Assembly (NCBI RefSeq): GCF_028289705.1
Contig: NZ_JANQOI010000032.1
Coordinates: 1-64,000 of the forward strand
DNA: 64,000 bases
Reading direction: 5' to 3'
DNA from: Pelagibius sp.
GTDB taxonomy: Bacteria; Pseudomonadota; Alphaproteobacteria; Kiloniellales; Kiloniellaceae
This document shows, piece by piece, positions 39,659 through 49,076 of the stretch; positions within the stretch are counted from its first letter, which is position 1, and each line of letters begins with the position of its first letter. Under the pieces are notes generated by a model, which made no database searches, had not been told where the DNA came from, and was given only the letters and a program-made list of their open reading frames with translations. The position numbers and the translations under genes were made by a program.

Positions 39659-41191
39659 ATGACGGGCTGGCCGCTGCTTTCGACGATCACCTTCCTGCCC
39701 TTGGCGGGGGCACTCATCATTCTGCTTATCGGCCGTCACGAGGACGAGGCGGTGGTGGCCAAGAACGCCCGCTACATGGCGCTCTGGACCTCCTTCGTCA
39801 CCTTCATCGTCTCGCTGTTCCTCTGGACCGAGTTCGACCGCGGCACCGCGGACTTCCAGTTCGTCGAGAAGGTCGACTGGATTCCCGCATTCAACATCAG
39901 CTACCACATGGGTGTCGACGGCATCTCCATGATGTTCGTCCTGCTCTCCACGCTGCTGACGCCGCTCTGCGTGCTGGCAAGCTGGGATGCGATCCAGAGC
40001 CGGGTGAAGGAATACATGGTCGCCTTCCTGGTTCTGGAGACCCTGATGGTCGGCATGTTCTGCGCCCTCGACCTGGTGGTCTTCTACATCTTCTTCGAGG
40101 GCGTGCTGATCCCGATGTTCCTGATAATCGGCATCTGGGGTGGCGGCCGGCGGGTCTATGCGGCCTTCAAGTTCTTCCTCTACACGCTGCTCGGCTCGGT
40201 GCTGATGCTCCTGGCGATCCTCGCCATGTACTTTGACGCCGGCACCACCGACATTCCGACCCTGCTGGCCCATGGCTTCCCGGCCTCCATGCAGACCTGG
40301 CTGTGGCTGGCCTTCTTCGCCTCCTTCGCCGTCAAGATCCCCATGTGGCCGGTCCACACCTGGCTGCCGGACGCCCACGTGGAGGCACCGACCGCCGGCT
40401 CGGTGATCCTGGCGGGCGTGCTCCTGAAGATGGGCGGCTACGGCTTCCTGCGGTTCTCGCTGCCGATGATGCCGCTGGCCTCCGACTTCTTCGCGCCCTT
40501 CGTCTTCACCCTCTCGGTGGTCGCGGTGATCTACACCTCGCTGGTCGCCCTGGCGCAGGAGGACATGAAGAAGCTGATCGCCTATTCCTCCGTCGCCCAC
40601 ATGGGCTTCGTGACCATTGGCATCTTCGTGGCGAACCAGCAGGGTATCGAGGGGGCGATCTTCCAGATGCTCTCCCACGGCGTGGTCTCCGCCGCGCTCT
40701 TCCTCATCGTCGGCGTGGTCTACGACCGCCTCCACACCCGCCTGATCGCCCGCTACGACGGACTGGTGGAGCGCATGCCCGCCTATGCCCTGGTGTTCAT
40801 GATCTTCATGCTGGCCTCCGTCGGCCTGCCCGGGACCAGCGGCTTCGTCGGCGAGTTCCTGGTCCTGGTCGGGGCCTTCCAGGTGAACACCTGGGTGGCG
40901 CTCCTGGCCGCGACGGGCATGGTGCTGGGCGCCGCCTACATGCTTTACCTCTACCGCCGGGTGATCTTCGGCAAGATGACCAAGGATGACCTGAAGGCGA
41001 TCCTAGACATGAACTGGCGCGAGCAGGCGGTTTTCGCCCCGCTGGTCGTGCTGGTCTTCTGGATGGGGATCTATCCCGCCTCCTTCATCGATGTGATGTC
41101 GCTCTCGGTGGAGCGCCTTGTCGAGAACTACCAGCTCGCCCTCGCCACATCCGAGGGCCCGCTGTTTGCCGGCCTCTGGCCGTCGCGTTAG
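39659..41191 (+). CDS. nuoM: NADH-quinone oxidoreductase subunit M
   Basis: ND4-like antiporter-type proton-pumping subunit, 510 aa with about 14 helices. Diagnostic segments: [21 protein letters not shown] with the pumping Glu, [37 protein letters not shown], and [17 protein letters not shown]. It sits between nuoL and nuoN with gaps under 10 bp. Confidence 0.97.
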   Translation: MTGWPLLSTITFLPLAGALIILLIGRHEDEAVVAKNARYMALWTSFVTFIVSLFLWTEFDRGTADFQFVEKVDWIPAFNISYHMGVDGISMMFVLLSTLLTPLCVLASWDAIQSRVKEYMVAFLVLETLMVGMFCALDLVVFYIFFEGVLIPMFLIIGIWGGGRRVYAAFKFFLYTLLGSVLMLLAILAMYFDAGTTDIPTLLAHGFPASMQTWLWLAFFASFAVKIPMWPVHTWLPDAHVEAPTAGSVILAGVLLKMGGYGFLRFSLPMMPLASDFFAPFVFTLSVVAVIYTSLVALAQEDMKKLIAYSSVAHMGFVTIGIFVANQQGIEGAIFQMLSHGVVSAALFLIVGVVYDRLHTRLIARYDGLVERMPAYALVFMIFMLASVGLPGTSGFVGEFLVLVGAFQVNTWVALLAATGMVLGAAYMLYLYRRVIFGKMTKDDLKAILDMNWREQAVFAPLVVLVFWMGIYPASFIDVMSLSVERLVENYQLALATSEGPLFAGLWPSR

Positions 41192-41200
41192 GAGAGAGCC

Positions 41201-42655
41201 ATGCCCGAATTGAACCTCTCTGCGGTTCTGCCGGAGCTTCTCCTGGCCGTCGCCGGCATGCTCCTGCTGATTCTGGGCGTGTTCCGCGGCAACAGCGGCA
41301 CCCGTCTGGTGCTGTGGCTGACCGTCGCCATCTTCGCCGTTGCCTTCGTCATCATCCTCGGCTCTATCGGCCGCAACGAGGTGGCGCTCGGCGGGCTCTT
41401 CGTGGCCGACGCCTTCGGCGATTTCATGAAGCTGCTGGCGCTGATCGGCTCGGCGGTGACCCTGATCATGTCGCTGCGCTTCATCGAGCGGGAGGACATG
41501 GCGCGCTTCGAGTTCCCGGTGCTGATCCTCTTCGCCACCCTCGGCATGCTGTTGATGATCTCGGCCAACGACCTGCTGTCGCTCTACATGGGCCTGGAGC
41601 TGCAGAGCCTCTCGCTCTACGTGGTGGCGGCCTTCCGCCGCGATCACCTGCGCTCCAGCGAGGCCGGGCTGAAGTACTTCGTCCTGGGGGCCCTGTCGTC
41701 GGGCATGCTGCTCTATGGCATGTCGATGATCTACGGTTTCGCCGGCACCACCTCCTTCGAGGCCCTGGCGGGTCTGATGGCGCAGAAGGTGGCGGCGGGC
41801 GATGCGCCGCCCATCGGCCTCGTCGTCGGCCTGGTGTTCCTCTCGGCCGGGCTTGCCTTCAAGATCTCGGCGGTGCCTTTCCACATGTGGACGCCGGACG
41901 TCTACGAGGGGGCGCCGACCCCGGTCACCGCCTTCTTCGCGACGGCGCCCAAAGTCGCCGCCATGGCGCTCATCGTGCGGGTGATGATCGAGCCCTTCGG
42001 CGACCTCCTGGCGCAGTGGCAACAGATCATCTGGTTCATCTCCCTGGCCTCCATGGTGCTGGGGGCGGTTGCCGCCATCGCCCAGACCAACATCAAGCGT
42101 CTGATGGCCTACAGCTCCATCGGTCATATCGGCTATGCGCTGGTCGGTCTGGCCGCCGGAACGGAGGAGGGGGTCCGCGGGATCCTGCTCTATCTGACGA
42201 TCTACATCTTCATGAACCTCGGCACCTTCGCCTGCATCCTCTGCATGCGTCAGAAGGACGTCATGGTGGAGGGGATCGACGACCTGAAGGGACTCAGCAA
42301 GACCCACCCCCTGATGGCCTTCGCGCTCGCCGCCTTCATGTTCTCCATGGCCGGCATCCCGCCGCTGGCCGGCTTCTTCGGCAAGCTCTACATCTTCCTC
42401 GCGGCCATCGAGGCCGGGCTCTACTATCTGGCCGTGCTGGGCGTGGTCGCCTCGGTGGTCGGCGCCTTCTATTACCTGCGCATCGTCAAGCTGATGTACT
42501 TCGATGAGCCGGCGGAGGCTTTCGACCGCCCCATCGGGCGCGAGATGTCGCTGATCCTGACTGGTTCCACGGTGGTCGTCCTGCTGCTGATCATCGTGCT
42601 GGGGCCGCTCCTCGACGGCACGGCCATGGCGGCTGCCTCGCTGTTTGAGGGATGA
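41201..42655 (+). CDS. nuoN: NADH-quinone oxidoreductase subunit N
   Basis: ND2-like antiporter-type proton-pumping subunit, 484 aa. Conserved segments include [18 protein letters not shown] with the key Glu, [37 protein letters not shown], and [20 protein letters not shown]. It is the last complex I gene; its stop overlaps the birA start by 4 bp (ATGA), so the downstream metabolic genes are translationally linked. Confidence 0.97.
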   Translation: MPELNLSAVLPELLLAVAGMLLLILGVFRGNSGTRLVLWLTVAIFAVAFVIILGSIGRNEVALGGLFVADAFGDFMKLLALIGSAVTLIMSLRFIEREDMARFEFPVLILFATLGMLLMISANDLLSLYMGLELQSLSLYVVAAFRRDHLRSSEAGLKYFVLGALSSGMLLYGMSMIYGFAGTTSFEALAGLMAQKVAAGDAPPIGLVVGLVFLSAGLAFKISAVPFHMWTPDVYEGAPTPVTAFFATAPKVAAMALIVRVMIEPFGDLLAQWQQIIWFISLASMVLGAVAAIAQTNIKRLMAYSSIGHIGYALVGLAAGTEEGVRGILLYLTIYIFMNLGTFACILCMRQKDVMVEGIDDLKGLSKTHPLMAFALAAFMFSMAGIPPLAGFFGKLYIFLAAIEAGLYYLAVLGVVASVVGAFYYLRIVKLMYFDEPAEAFDRPIGREMSLILTGSTVVVLLLIIVLGPLLDGTAMAAASLFEG

Positions 42656-43437
42656 CCGCAGCGCCAGCGCAGGGCCGCGCACCGAAGCTGCCGCCGGCCT
42701 ATCGGCTGGTGCCGCGTGACGAGGTCGAGAGCACCAACATCGAAGCCAAGCGCCTCGCCGCCGAGGGGGCGGAGGATGGAACCCTGGTCTGGGCGCGCCG
42801 GCAGACCGCCGGCTACGGTCGCCAGGGGAGGGGCTGGGACAGCGCCGAAGGCAACCTCTTCCTCTCCCTGATCGCCCGGCCGGACTGCACGCTGGCCGAG
42901 GCCGCGCAGCTCTCCTTCATCGCCGCTCTGGCGCTGGGCGATGCCGTGGGCAGCGTGGCGCCGCCGATGATCGAGGTCACCTACAAGTGGCCCAACGACG
43001 TGCTCTTCAACGGCCGCAAGGGGGCCGGCATCCTGCTCGAATCCAAGGGCGACGCGGCAGGCGCGGTGGACTGGCTGGTGGTCGGGATCGGCGCCAACGT
43101 GACATCCTTTCCGACCCAGGCGCGTTATCCCGCCACCTCGCTGCACTTCGAGGGCTGCCCCACAAGCCTCACATCAGTCGACCTCTTGGAGGCCTTCGGC
43201 CGCCACTTTCTCTCCTGGATCAACCGCTGGCTGGACGACGGCTTCGAGCCGGTGCGGCGGACCTGGCTGAACCACGCCCATGGCCTGGAGGAGGAAATCG
43301 AGGTGCGCCTGCCCTCGGAAAGCCTCACCGGTCGCTTTCAGGATCTCGACCCGGGCGGCGCCTTGCTGCTGCAGCTTCCTGACGGGCGTCAGCGCAGCAT
43401 CGCCGCCGGGGAGGTTTACTTCCCAGCCGGCGGCTGA
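42652..43437 (+). CDS. birA: Biotin--[acetyl-CoA-carboxylase] ligase
   Basis: Attaches biotin to the carboxyl-carrier protein through biotinyl-AMP. The 261-aa product shows the ligase core: [34 protein letters not shown] (biotin/ATP loop), [25 protein letters not shown], and GIGANV. There is no N-terminal winged-helix domain, so it is a monofunctional ligase and not a repressor. The start overlaps nuoN by 4 bp, a conserved alphaproteobacterial arrangement. Confidence 0.94.
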   Translation: MTAAPAQGRAPKLPPAYRLVPRDEVESTNIEAKRLAAEGAEDGTLVWARRQTAGYGRQGRGWDSAEGNLFLSLIARPDCTLAEAAQLSFIAALALGDAVGSVAPPMIEVTYKWPNDVLFNGRKGAGILLESKGDAAGAVDWLVVGIGANVTSFPTQARYPATSLHFEGCPTSLTSVDLLEAFGRHFLSWINRWLDDGFEPVRRTWLNHAHGLEEEIEVRLPSESLTGRFQDLDPGGALLLQLPDGRQRSIAAGEVYFPAGG

Positions 43438-43465
43438 GGCCGCTGAACGGGAAGGGTTGTTGGCC

Positions 43466-44239
43466 ATGCTGCTCACCATCGATGCCGGGAACACCAACGT
43501 CGTCTTCGCCATTTTCGAGGGCGAGACGATGCGCGCCAAGTGGCGGGCCTCCAGCGATGCCAAGCGCACCGCCGACGAGTACGCGGTCTGGCTGACCCAG
43601 CTCATGGCCCTGGAAGGGCTGGAGCCGAAGGACGTCACCGAGGCCATCATCGCCAACGTCGTGCCGGCGGCGACCTTTCAGCTCACCTCGCTCTGCGAGT
43701 CCTTCTTCGAGTCCAATCCGCTGATGATCGGCGACCCGCAGGTCGATCTGGGCATCGCGGTCAGGATGGATCGACCGGAGAACGTCGGCGCCGACCGTCT
43801 GGTCAACGCCCTGGCCGCCCACCGCAGCTATGGGGGCCCGCTCATCGCCATCGACTTCGGCACGGCGACCACCTTCGACATCGTCGGGCCCGACGGTGCC
43901 TATGAAGGCGGTGTTATCGCACCCTCCGCCCAGCACTCCAGCGAGGCGCTCTACCGGGCCGCCGCCCAGCTTCCGCGGGTCAAGATCGAGCGGCCGGAGC
44001 GGGTGATCGGCAAGGATACGGTGCCGGGCATGAAATCCGGGATCTACTGGGGCTACGTCGGGCTGATCGAGGGCCTGGTCCAGCGCATCCGCGAGGAGTA
44101 CGGCCAACCCATGAAGGTCATCGCCACCGGCGGCCTGGCGCCGATCTATGCCGAGGCAACGCCGGTCATCGAGGCCGTCGACCAGGACCTGACCCTGCGC
44201 GGGCTGTGCCTGATTCATGCCGCCAACTGCGGGACCTGA
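43466..44239 (+). CDS. coaX: Type III pantothenate kinase
   Basis: First step of coenzyme A synthesis, phosphorylating pantothenate. The 257-aa protein has the ASKHA-fold phosphate loop DAGNTNVVFAIFEGE at the N-terminus, ENVGADRLVNALAAH, DFGTATTFDIVGPDGAYEGGVIAPS, and the C-terminal VIATGGLAPI. The start was set at MLLTIDAGNTN; an upstream in-frame stretch lies in birA. No CoaA is seen in the window. Confidence 0.95.
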   Translation: MLLTIDAGNTNVVFAIFEGETMRAKWRASSDAKRTADEYAVWLTQLMALEGLEPKDVTEAIIANVVPAATFQLTSLCESFFESNPLMIGDPQVDLGIAVRMDRPENVGADRLVNALAAHRSYGGPLIAIDFGTATTFDIVGPDGAYEGGVIAPSAQHSSEALYRAAAQLPRVKIERPERVIGKDTVPGMKSGIYWGYVGLIEGLVQRIREEYGQPMKVIATGGLAPIYAEATPVIEAVDQDLTLRGLCLIHAANCGT

Positions 44240-44243
44240 TCGC

Positions 44244-45923
44244 ATGTCCGAACGCTACGCCGCTGCCGATCTGGGCGAGGACGAGCTCTATTTCCTGCCC
44301 CTGGGCGGGACCGGCGAGATCGGCATGAACCTCAACCTCTATGGCCACAAGGGCGCCTGGTTGATGGTGGACCTGGGCATCACCTTCGCCGACGACCGGC
44401 TGCCGGGTGTCGATGTCCTGATGCCCGATCCGATCTTCATCGAGGAGCGGCGCGAGGATCTGGCGGGACTCGTCCTGACCCACGCCCATGAGGACCACAT
44501 CGGCGCCGTGCCCTACATCTGGCCGCTGCTGCGCTGCCCGGTCTACGCCACCCGCTTCACGGCGGCCTTGCTGCGGCGCAAGCTGGCGGAGTTCGACCTG
44601 CTGGACGAGGTGCCGCTCACCGAGGTGCCCCAATCCGGCACCTTCTCCGTCGGCCCCTTCGAGATTGAGCTGGTCACCCTGACCCATTCGATTCCCGAGC
44701 CCAACGCCGTGGTCATCCGCACCGCCGCCGGCACGGTCCTGCACACCGGCGACTGGAAGCTCGACCCCGAGCCGCTGGTGGGGGAGAGCTACGACGAGGC
44801 GCGGCTGAAGGCCCTGGCCGACGAAGACGTGCTGGCCATGGTGGGCGATTCGACCAACGCCATGGTCACCGGCGAGGCGGGCTCGGAAGGGGCGGTCAGA
44901 GAACGCCTGCGGGAGGTGATCGCCGGGCTGAACCAGCGCGTCGCCGTGGCCTGCTTCGCCAGCAACGTGGCCCGGCTGGAAACGGTCATCCGGGTGGCGG
45001 AGGAGACCGGGCGTCGGATCTGCCTTCTGGGCCGCTCCATGCATCGCATCGTCGAGTGTGCGCGGGAGAGCGGCTATCTGAAGGACCATCAGCCCTTCCT
45101 TTCGGACGACGAGGTGGACTATCTGCCGCGCAACGAGGTGCTGCTGCTCTGCACCGGCAGCCAGGGGGAACCGCGCGCCGCCCTCTGGCGCATCGCCCGC
45201 GGCGACCACCCGGCCGTCGGCCTCGACAGGGGGGACGCCGTGGTCTTCTCCTCCCGCATGATCCCCGGCAACGAGACCCGGATCTTCGAGCTTCAGAATG
45301 CTCTGGTGGAGGCGGGGATCGAGATCATCGACGACCGCGACCACGACATCCACGTCTCCGGCCATCCCGGCCGCGACGAGCTGATCCAGATGTATCAATG
45401 GGTCCGCCCGCAGGTCGCCATTCCGGTGCACGGCGAGCCGCGGCATCTCGCCGCCCATGCGAAGATTGCCAAGGACTGTCAGGTGCCGCAGCAGATCGTC
45501 GCCGAGAACGGCGCCGTGATCCGATTGGCGCCCGGCGCGGCACAGGTCGTCGATCAGGTGCCGACAGGCCGCCTGGCCTACGAGGGGCGGCGCCTTCTGC
45601 CGCTGGACAGCCCGGTCATCAAGGGGCGCCAGAAGCTTGCCTTCAACGGAACCGCGGCGGTCACCCTGGTCATGGACGAGCGCGGGCAGTTGGACGGCGA
45701 TCCCGAACTCAGCACCGTCGGGCTCTACGAGCCCGAGGACGAGCGCGAGGAACTGGAGGCGGTGGAAGCGGCAATCCGCACTGCCGTCCAGCGGCTCGGC
45801 CGCCGTGACCGCCGGGAGGACTCGGCGGTCAAGGAGGCTGTGCAGCAGGCGGTGCGCCGCACCGTCAACCGCCAACTCGGCAAGAAACCGATGACCGTGG
45901 TGCACGTCATCCGCTTCGAATAG
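44244..45923 (+). CDS. rnj: Ribonuclease J
   Basis: Metallo-beta-lactamase/beta-CASP ribonuclease with 5' exonuclease and endonuclease activity in RNA processing and decay, 559 aa. The zinc-binding motif HAHEDHIG is at 80-87; further landmarks are HTGDWKLDPEPL, GDSTNAM, and the C-terminal FSSRMIPGNE and PVHGEPRHLAAH. The start MSERYAAADLGEDELYFLPLGG was chosen as the nearest to the family N-terminus. It lies 4 bp after coaX, in the conserved birA-coaX-rnj-mce order. Confidence 0.95.
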   Translation: MSERYAAADLGEDELYFLPLGGTGEIGMNLNLYGHKGAWLMVDLGITFADDRLPGVDVLMPDPIFIEERREDLAGLVLTHAHEDHIGAVPYIWPLLRCPVYATRFTAALLRRKLAEFDLLDEVPLTEVPQSGTFSVGPFEIELVTLTHSIPEPNAVVIRTAAGTVLHTGDWKLDPEPLVGESYDEARLKALADEDVLAMVGDSTNAMVTGEAGSEGAVRERLREVIAGLNQRVAVACFASNVARLETVIRVAEETGRRICLLGRSMHRIVECARESGYLKDHQPFLSDDEVDYLPRNEVLLLCTGSQGEPRAALWRIARGDHPAVGLDRGDAVVFSSRMIPGNETRIFELQNALVEAGIEIIDDRDHDIHVSGHPGRDELIQMYQWVRPQVAIPVHGEPRHLAAHAKIAKDCQVPQQIVAENGAVIRLAPGAAQVVDQVPTGRLAYEGRRLLPLDSPVIKGRQKLAFNGTAAVTLVMDERGQLDGDPELSTVGLYEPEDEREELEAVEAAIRTAVQRLGRRDRREDSAVKEAVQQAVRRTVNRQLGKKPMTVVHVIRFE

Positions 45924-45972
45924 GCTGTATGGCCGGACGACGTCGACGATCACAGCGAGGAGATGGAATGAG

Positions 45973-46377
45973 ATGATCGGCCGCTTGAATCATGTCGCCA
46001 TTGCGGTGCCGGACCTGGAGGCCGGGGCAGCGGTCTACCGCGGAATGCTGGGCGCCGAGCTCTCGGAGCCCGTGCCGCAGCCCAAGCACGGGGTGACGGT
46101 GATCTTCGTCACCCTGCCCAACACCAAGATCGAGCTGCTGGAGCCGCTCGGCGAGGGATCGCCCATCGCCGCCTTTCTGGAGCGCAATCCCTCCGGCGGC
46201 ATCCACCACGTTTGCTACGAGGTGGACGACATCCTGGCCGCGCGGGACCATCTGAAGGGGCAGGGGGCCCGCGTCCTCGGCGACGGCGAGCCCAAGATCG
46301 GCGCCCACGACAAGCCGGTCCTGTTCCTGCATCCCAAGGACTTTTGCGGCACCCTCGTGGAACTGGAACAGGCCTGA
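45973..46377 (+). CDS. mce: Methylmalonyl-CoA epimerase
   Basis: Interconverts (S)- and (R)-methylmalonyl-CoA in propionate metabolism upstream of the B12-dependent mutase. The 134-aa vicinal-oxygen-chelate protein shows LNHVAIAVPDLEAG with metal His7, NTKIELLEPLGEGSPIAAFLERNPSGGIHHVCYEVDD with a second His pair, and FLHPKDFCGTLVELEQ with the Glu ligand. GGAGATGG lies before the ATG. It is 50 bp after rnj and 8 bp before the DUF1467 gene. Confidence 0.93.
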   Translation: MIGRLNHVAIAVPDLEAGAAVYRGMLGAELSEPVPQPKHGVTVIFVTLPNTKIELLEPLGEGSPIAAFLERNPSGGIHHVCYEVDDILAARDHLKGQGARVLGDGEPKIGAHDKPVLFLHPKDFCGTLVELEQA

Positions 46378-46385
46378 ACCCTGCC

Positions 46386-46625
46386 GTGAACTGGTTCACC
46401 GGCATTCTGGTCTACTGCATGGTCTGGTGCGTGGTCTTTCTGACCGTGCTGCCCTTCGGCGTGCGCCGGGTCGAAAAGCCGGAGCCGGGGCATGAGGCCG
46501 GGGCGCCGGAAAAGCCCATGCTGGTCCGCAAGGTGCTGGTGACCACCGCGCTCGCCGCAGTCATCTTCGCGGCGATCTACTTCGTCATCGAACAGAACTG
46601 GATCTCCTTTCGGGCGGGAGCCTGA
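46386..46625 (+). CDS. DUF1467 family small membrane protein
   Basis: A 79-aa inner-membrane protein with two predicted helices, NWFTGILVYCMVWCVVFLTVLPFGVR and KVLVTTALAAVIFAAIYFVI, separated by a polar loop. The layout and sequence match DUF1467, usually found between mce and proS in alphaproteobacteria. Translation is assigned to the GTG at 46386; the first ATG would remove half of the first helix. Function is unknown. Confidence 0.82.
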   Translation: MNWFTGILVYCMVWCVVFLTVLPFGVRRVEKPEPGHEAGAPEKPMLVRKVLVTTALAAVIFAAIYFVIEQNWISFRAGA

Positions 46626-46655
46626 GGGCCAGGCCGCTATCCGGAACCGAGTGAG

Positions 46656-47201
46656 ATGAGCAGCTATTGCGACTTTGCCCCGGGCCACCCGGTCCATGCT
46701 CCCTACCACGACAATGAGTACGGCTTTCCGACGGACGACGAGGCGGTGCTGTTCGAGCGCCTGATCCTGGAAATCAACCAGGCGGGGCTCTCCTGGGAGC
46801 TGATGCTGAAGAAGCGGGATAGCTTCCGCGCCGCCTACGACGGTTTCGACGTCGATCGGGTGGCGGCCTATGGCGAAGACGACCGTGCGCGTCTGCTGAA
46901 CGATGCCGGCATCGTGCGCAACCGCCTGAAGGTCAATGCCGCCATCGAAAACGCCCGGCGGATCGTCGAGCTGCGCCGGGACTACGGCTCCTTCGCCGGC
47001 TGGATCGCTGCCCAGCACCCGCTGCCGAAGGAGGACTGGGTGAAGCTGTTCCGCAAGACCTTCAAGTTCACCGGCGGGGAAATTGTTGGCGAATTTCTGA
47101 TGAGCATTGGCTACCTGCCGGGCGCCCATCGCGAGGACTGCCCGGTCTTTCGCAGGATCGCCAGCCTGGCTCCCCCCTGGATGACTGCAGAAAAACGTTG
47201 A
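46656..47201 (+). CDS. tag: DNA-3-methyladenine glycosylase I
   Basis: Excises 3-methyladenine from alkylated DNA, starting base-excision repair. The 181-aa product has the Tag layout: YHDNEYGFP near 17-25, EINQAGLSWELMLKKRDSFRAAYDGFD, and NDAGIVRNRLKVNAAI. The zinc-snap ligands of the family appear conserved: an N-terminal Cys5 and His, and the HxxxC pair in GAHREDCPVF. It is 30 bp after DUF1467 and interrupts the usual DUF1467-proS adjacency. Confidence 0.9.
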   Translation: MSSYCDFAPGHPVHAPYHDNEYGFPTDDEAVLFERLILEINQAGLSWELMLKKRDSFRAAYDGFDVDRVAAYGEDDRARLLNDAGIVRNRLKVNAAIENARRIVELRRDYGSFAGWIAAQHPLPKEDWVKLFRKTFKFTGGEIVGEFLMSIGYLPGAHREDCPVFRRIASLAPPWMTAEKR

Positions 47202-47229
47202 AGTCTGCGCTTCAAGGTGCTGAAAACGC

Positions 47230-47257
47230 AAAAAAATAGGCAAGCACGAAGCTTGCC
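47230..47257 (-). terminator. Strong rho-independent terminator on the minus strand
   Basis: Read on the minus strand, GGCAAGC pairs with GCTTGCC (7 bp, 5-nt loop TTCGT) and is followed by TATTTTTTT. No minus-strand protein gene lies upstream of it, so it points to a non-coding transcript from the 47.26-47.4 kb interval. The plus-strand orientation lacks a T-run and would not serve tag. Confidence 0.8.
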
Positions 47258-47393
47258 ATCTCGAGTTCCCTGTCAGGTAGTGGGGCCTATTGCCAGGACC
47301 CTCTCATTCTTGGACGGCCCGCAGGCCGTCAAGAAGGCGTATCCACCCTAAACCTAGGCCGCGCTGCCGTTTCTTCGGCAGTTCTTACGGAGC
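47230..47393 (-). ncRNA. Candidate structured small RNA
   Basis: An approximately 164-nt minus-strand RNA is proposed, ending at the terminator. Going 5' to 3' it has a hairpin CTGCCG/CGGCAG (47364-47381), then GGCCTA/TAGGCC (47284-47289 with 47355-47360) enclosing two unpaired flanks of about 17-19 nt and a 12-bp stem TTCTTGACGGCC/GGCCGTCcAAGAA with loop TGCG (47307-47335), then the terminator hairpin. A -10-like GATAAT lies at 47400-47405. The 5' end is an estimate. The stem-bubble-stem shape recalls 6S RNA, but sequence identity to it was not recognised. Confidence 0.45.
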
Positions 47394-47439
47394 AATACTA
47401 TTATCCCAAAGCCTTCCTGTAGTCATCTCTTTTCTAACA

Positions 47440-47459
47440 ATGTTGTGCCGGCACAACAT
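47440..47459. promoter_or_regulatory. Perfect 20-bp palindrome, possible operator
   Basis: ATGTTGTGCCGGCACAACAT is perfectly self-complementary. It lies about 50 bases upstream of the candidate sRNA start on the minus strand and 145 bases before the 47604 gene. The size and symmetry fit a dimeric regulator site; the regulator is unknown. Confidence 0.5.
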
Positions 47460-47603
47460 GCTGCATTGCATCAATTTCCATAAAGCCGATTCAAGGCTGT
47501 AATCGCTTACAGAAATGGTGATTTACGGTAGTGGAAGGGAGCAGGCGATGGCCGCCGCGAACCCTTATTGCTTTGTTAACGCGCCGCGCCCTAGGGTCGG
47601 GCA

Positions 47604-48092
47604 ATGACCCCCAAATTGGACCGAAGCCGCCGCTGTCGCCGCCTGAGCCATGCTCTGGTGCTGTGCTTCGGCCTGCCGGCCGTGCTTCCGTCTGCCGCGC
47701 TGGGGGCCGATCCCTATGTGGTCATCAGCGAGGAGGACTGCAGCCGTCTGGTGCGTCATGTGCCCTCGGCGGATGTCGCCTATCGGCCGGGCATGGACGT
47801 TCGGGGCCGGCCGGTGGCACCGGCGGACCTGGGGGCGGAAGACCCGGCAGGCCCGCGCGCGCTGGTCCTGCCGCAGGCGGTGCTGATCCCCATCGAGGTC
47901 GAACTCTTCGAGCGCTTCGGCATCCCGCCCGGGGGCACGTCCTTCAAGGCCGATGCGCTGATCGGCGAGGTCACCGTCGACCTCGAAAGCGGGCAGGCGC
48001 TGTTCAACGGCCAGCCCTTGCAGAGCGAAGCAGAGGCGGAACTGGCCGCCCGCTGCCAGCGCATCATGCGCAACGGAAAAACGTCCAACTAG
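47604..48092 (+). CDS. Exported protein of unknown function
   Basis: A 162-aa precursor with an N-terminal basic region and signal peptide (LSHALVLCFGLPAVLPSAALGA, cleavage near residue 35). The mature part (YVVISEEDCSRLVRHVPSADVAYRPGMDVRGRPVAPADL, then LIGEVTVDLESGQALFNGQPL) has two cysteines that could form a disulfide. No domain is recognised. Its only ribosome-binding support is a weak GGGTCGGGC. It stands in the 2.4-kb block inserted between DUF1467 and proS. Confidence 0.65.
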   Translation: MTPKLDRSRRCRRLSHALVLCFGLPAVLPSAALGADPYVVISEEDCSRLVRHVPSADVAYRPGMDVRGRPVAPADLGAEDPAGPRALVLPQAVLIPIEVELFERFGIPPGGTSFKADALIGEVTVDLESGQALFNGQPLQSEAEAELAARCQRIMRNGKTSN

Positions 48093-48229
48093 CGCCATCG
48101 CCAGCGCTGGATGGCAGGGGCCATAAAGAAAGCAAACAGGAGCAAAGGCCGCTCGACTTAAAATTGGTGATCCTCTAACGTCCTCCCCGTATGGGTAGAA
48201 CGTTGTCACGCTGATATCGGGGAGAGCCA

Positions 48230-48982
48230 ATGCGTTTCGTTGCTGTTTTTGCGTCCATTCTTCTTTTGTCCGCCTGCGGTCAGCGGGCCATCGACGATCC
48301 GGAAGCCAAGCTCTATTTCCAGCAGACGCCGAGCCCGAACGCCGGTGCCGGTCTTGCGGCCAAGGAGCCACCGAAGCTGGCGGACAAGGCCATCGTCATC
48401 CTGAGGGTCGACTACAACGCCCCCAACGACGACGAGTACAAGGCTGTTGCCGCGCTCTTTACGACTCAGCCGATCGATAAGCCCTATGCCGGCCGTGGGA
48501 TTTTCAGCGCAACCGGCATCGATGCCGCCCACCGCATCGGCTATCTGTCCGATGAGAACGTCTTCATGGCGGTAGCCGTCGAGCCGGGCACCTACCGCTA
48601 CATTCAAGGTGTGATCGGCGATCCGGCGTGGCGCTGGCCCCGGTTTTCTCCGACCCAGCGCATAGAGTTCACCGTGGAAGCGGGTGAGGCGGTCTATGTG
48701 GGCGATCTGACGCTCTACTTTAATGATTTCGACATTGCGCTGCACGAGAACGCCTTTGGGACGCGGTCCTGGCGCCCCCAGAGAAACGACTATCGCTTCT
48801 CGGTCACCGTGGACCAGACCGCCGCGCGGGCGTTCTACGACTCGCTGGAAATCGAAAACGCGCCGCCGCTTCAGGTCCGCCTGATGACCAACGAGCCCAT
48901 GCCCTACGTCGAGACCTATCAGAACCCGAACTGCAACGGTTTCTTCAATCCGCGCTACTCGTCGCGGGGATTCTGCAAATAG
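48230..48982 (+). CDS. Lipoprotein of unknown function
   Basis: A 250-aa putative lipoprotein: signal peptide MRFVAVFASILLLSAC with lipobox LSAC placing the lipidated Cys at residue 16. The mature protein predicts a beta-rich domain (AIVILRVDYNAPNDDEY, VEPGTYRYIQGVIG, EAGEAVYVGDLTLYF) reminiscent of DUF2846-like or carbohydrate-binding beta sandwiches, but no family is certain. GGAGAG precedes the ATG. It is between an exported unknown and proS and likely has its own promoter in the 137-bp gap. Confidence 0.72.
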   Translation: MRFVAVFASILLLSACGQRAIDDPEAKLYFQQTPSPNAGAGLAAKEPPKLADKAIVILRVDYNAPNDDEYKAVAALFTTQPIDKPYAGRGIFSATGIDAAHRIGYLSDENVFMAVAVEPGTYRYIQGVIGDPAWRWPRFSPTQRIEFTVEAGEAVYVGDLTLYFNDFDIALHENAFGTRSWRPQRNDYRFSVTVDQTAARAFYDSLEIENAPPLQVRLMTNEPMPYVETYQNPNCNGFFNPRYSSRGFCK

Positions 48983-49076
48983 GCCCTGCTGGGCCTTGCG
49001 AAACGGCTGATTCACCGTCATTTTCCAGCCAGGGGCCGCGCCGGGCCCCTGGCGGAACGGTGGACAAGGGATTCGT

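Noticed and set aside
47230-47393. Calling the candidate sRNA a 6S RNA
   Set aside because: The bubble-and-stem architecture is suggestive, but I could not recognise conserved 6S sequence, a long outer closing stem is missing, and the usual neighbours are absent.
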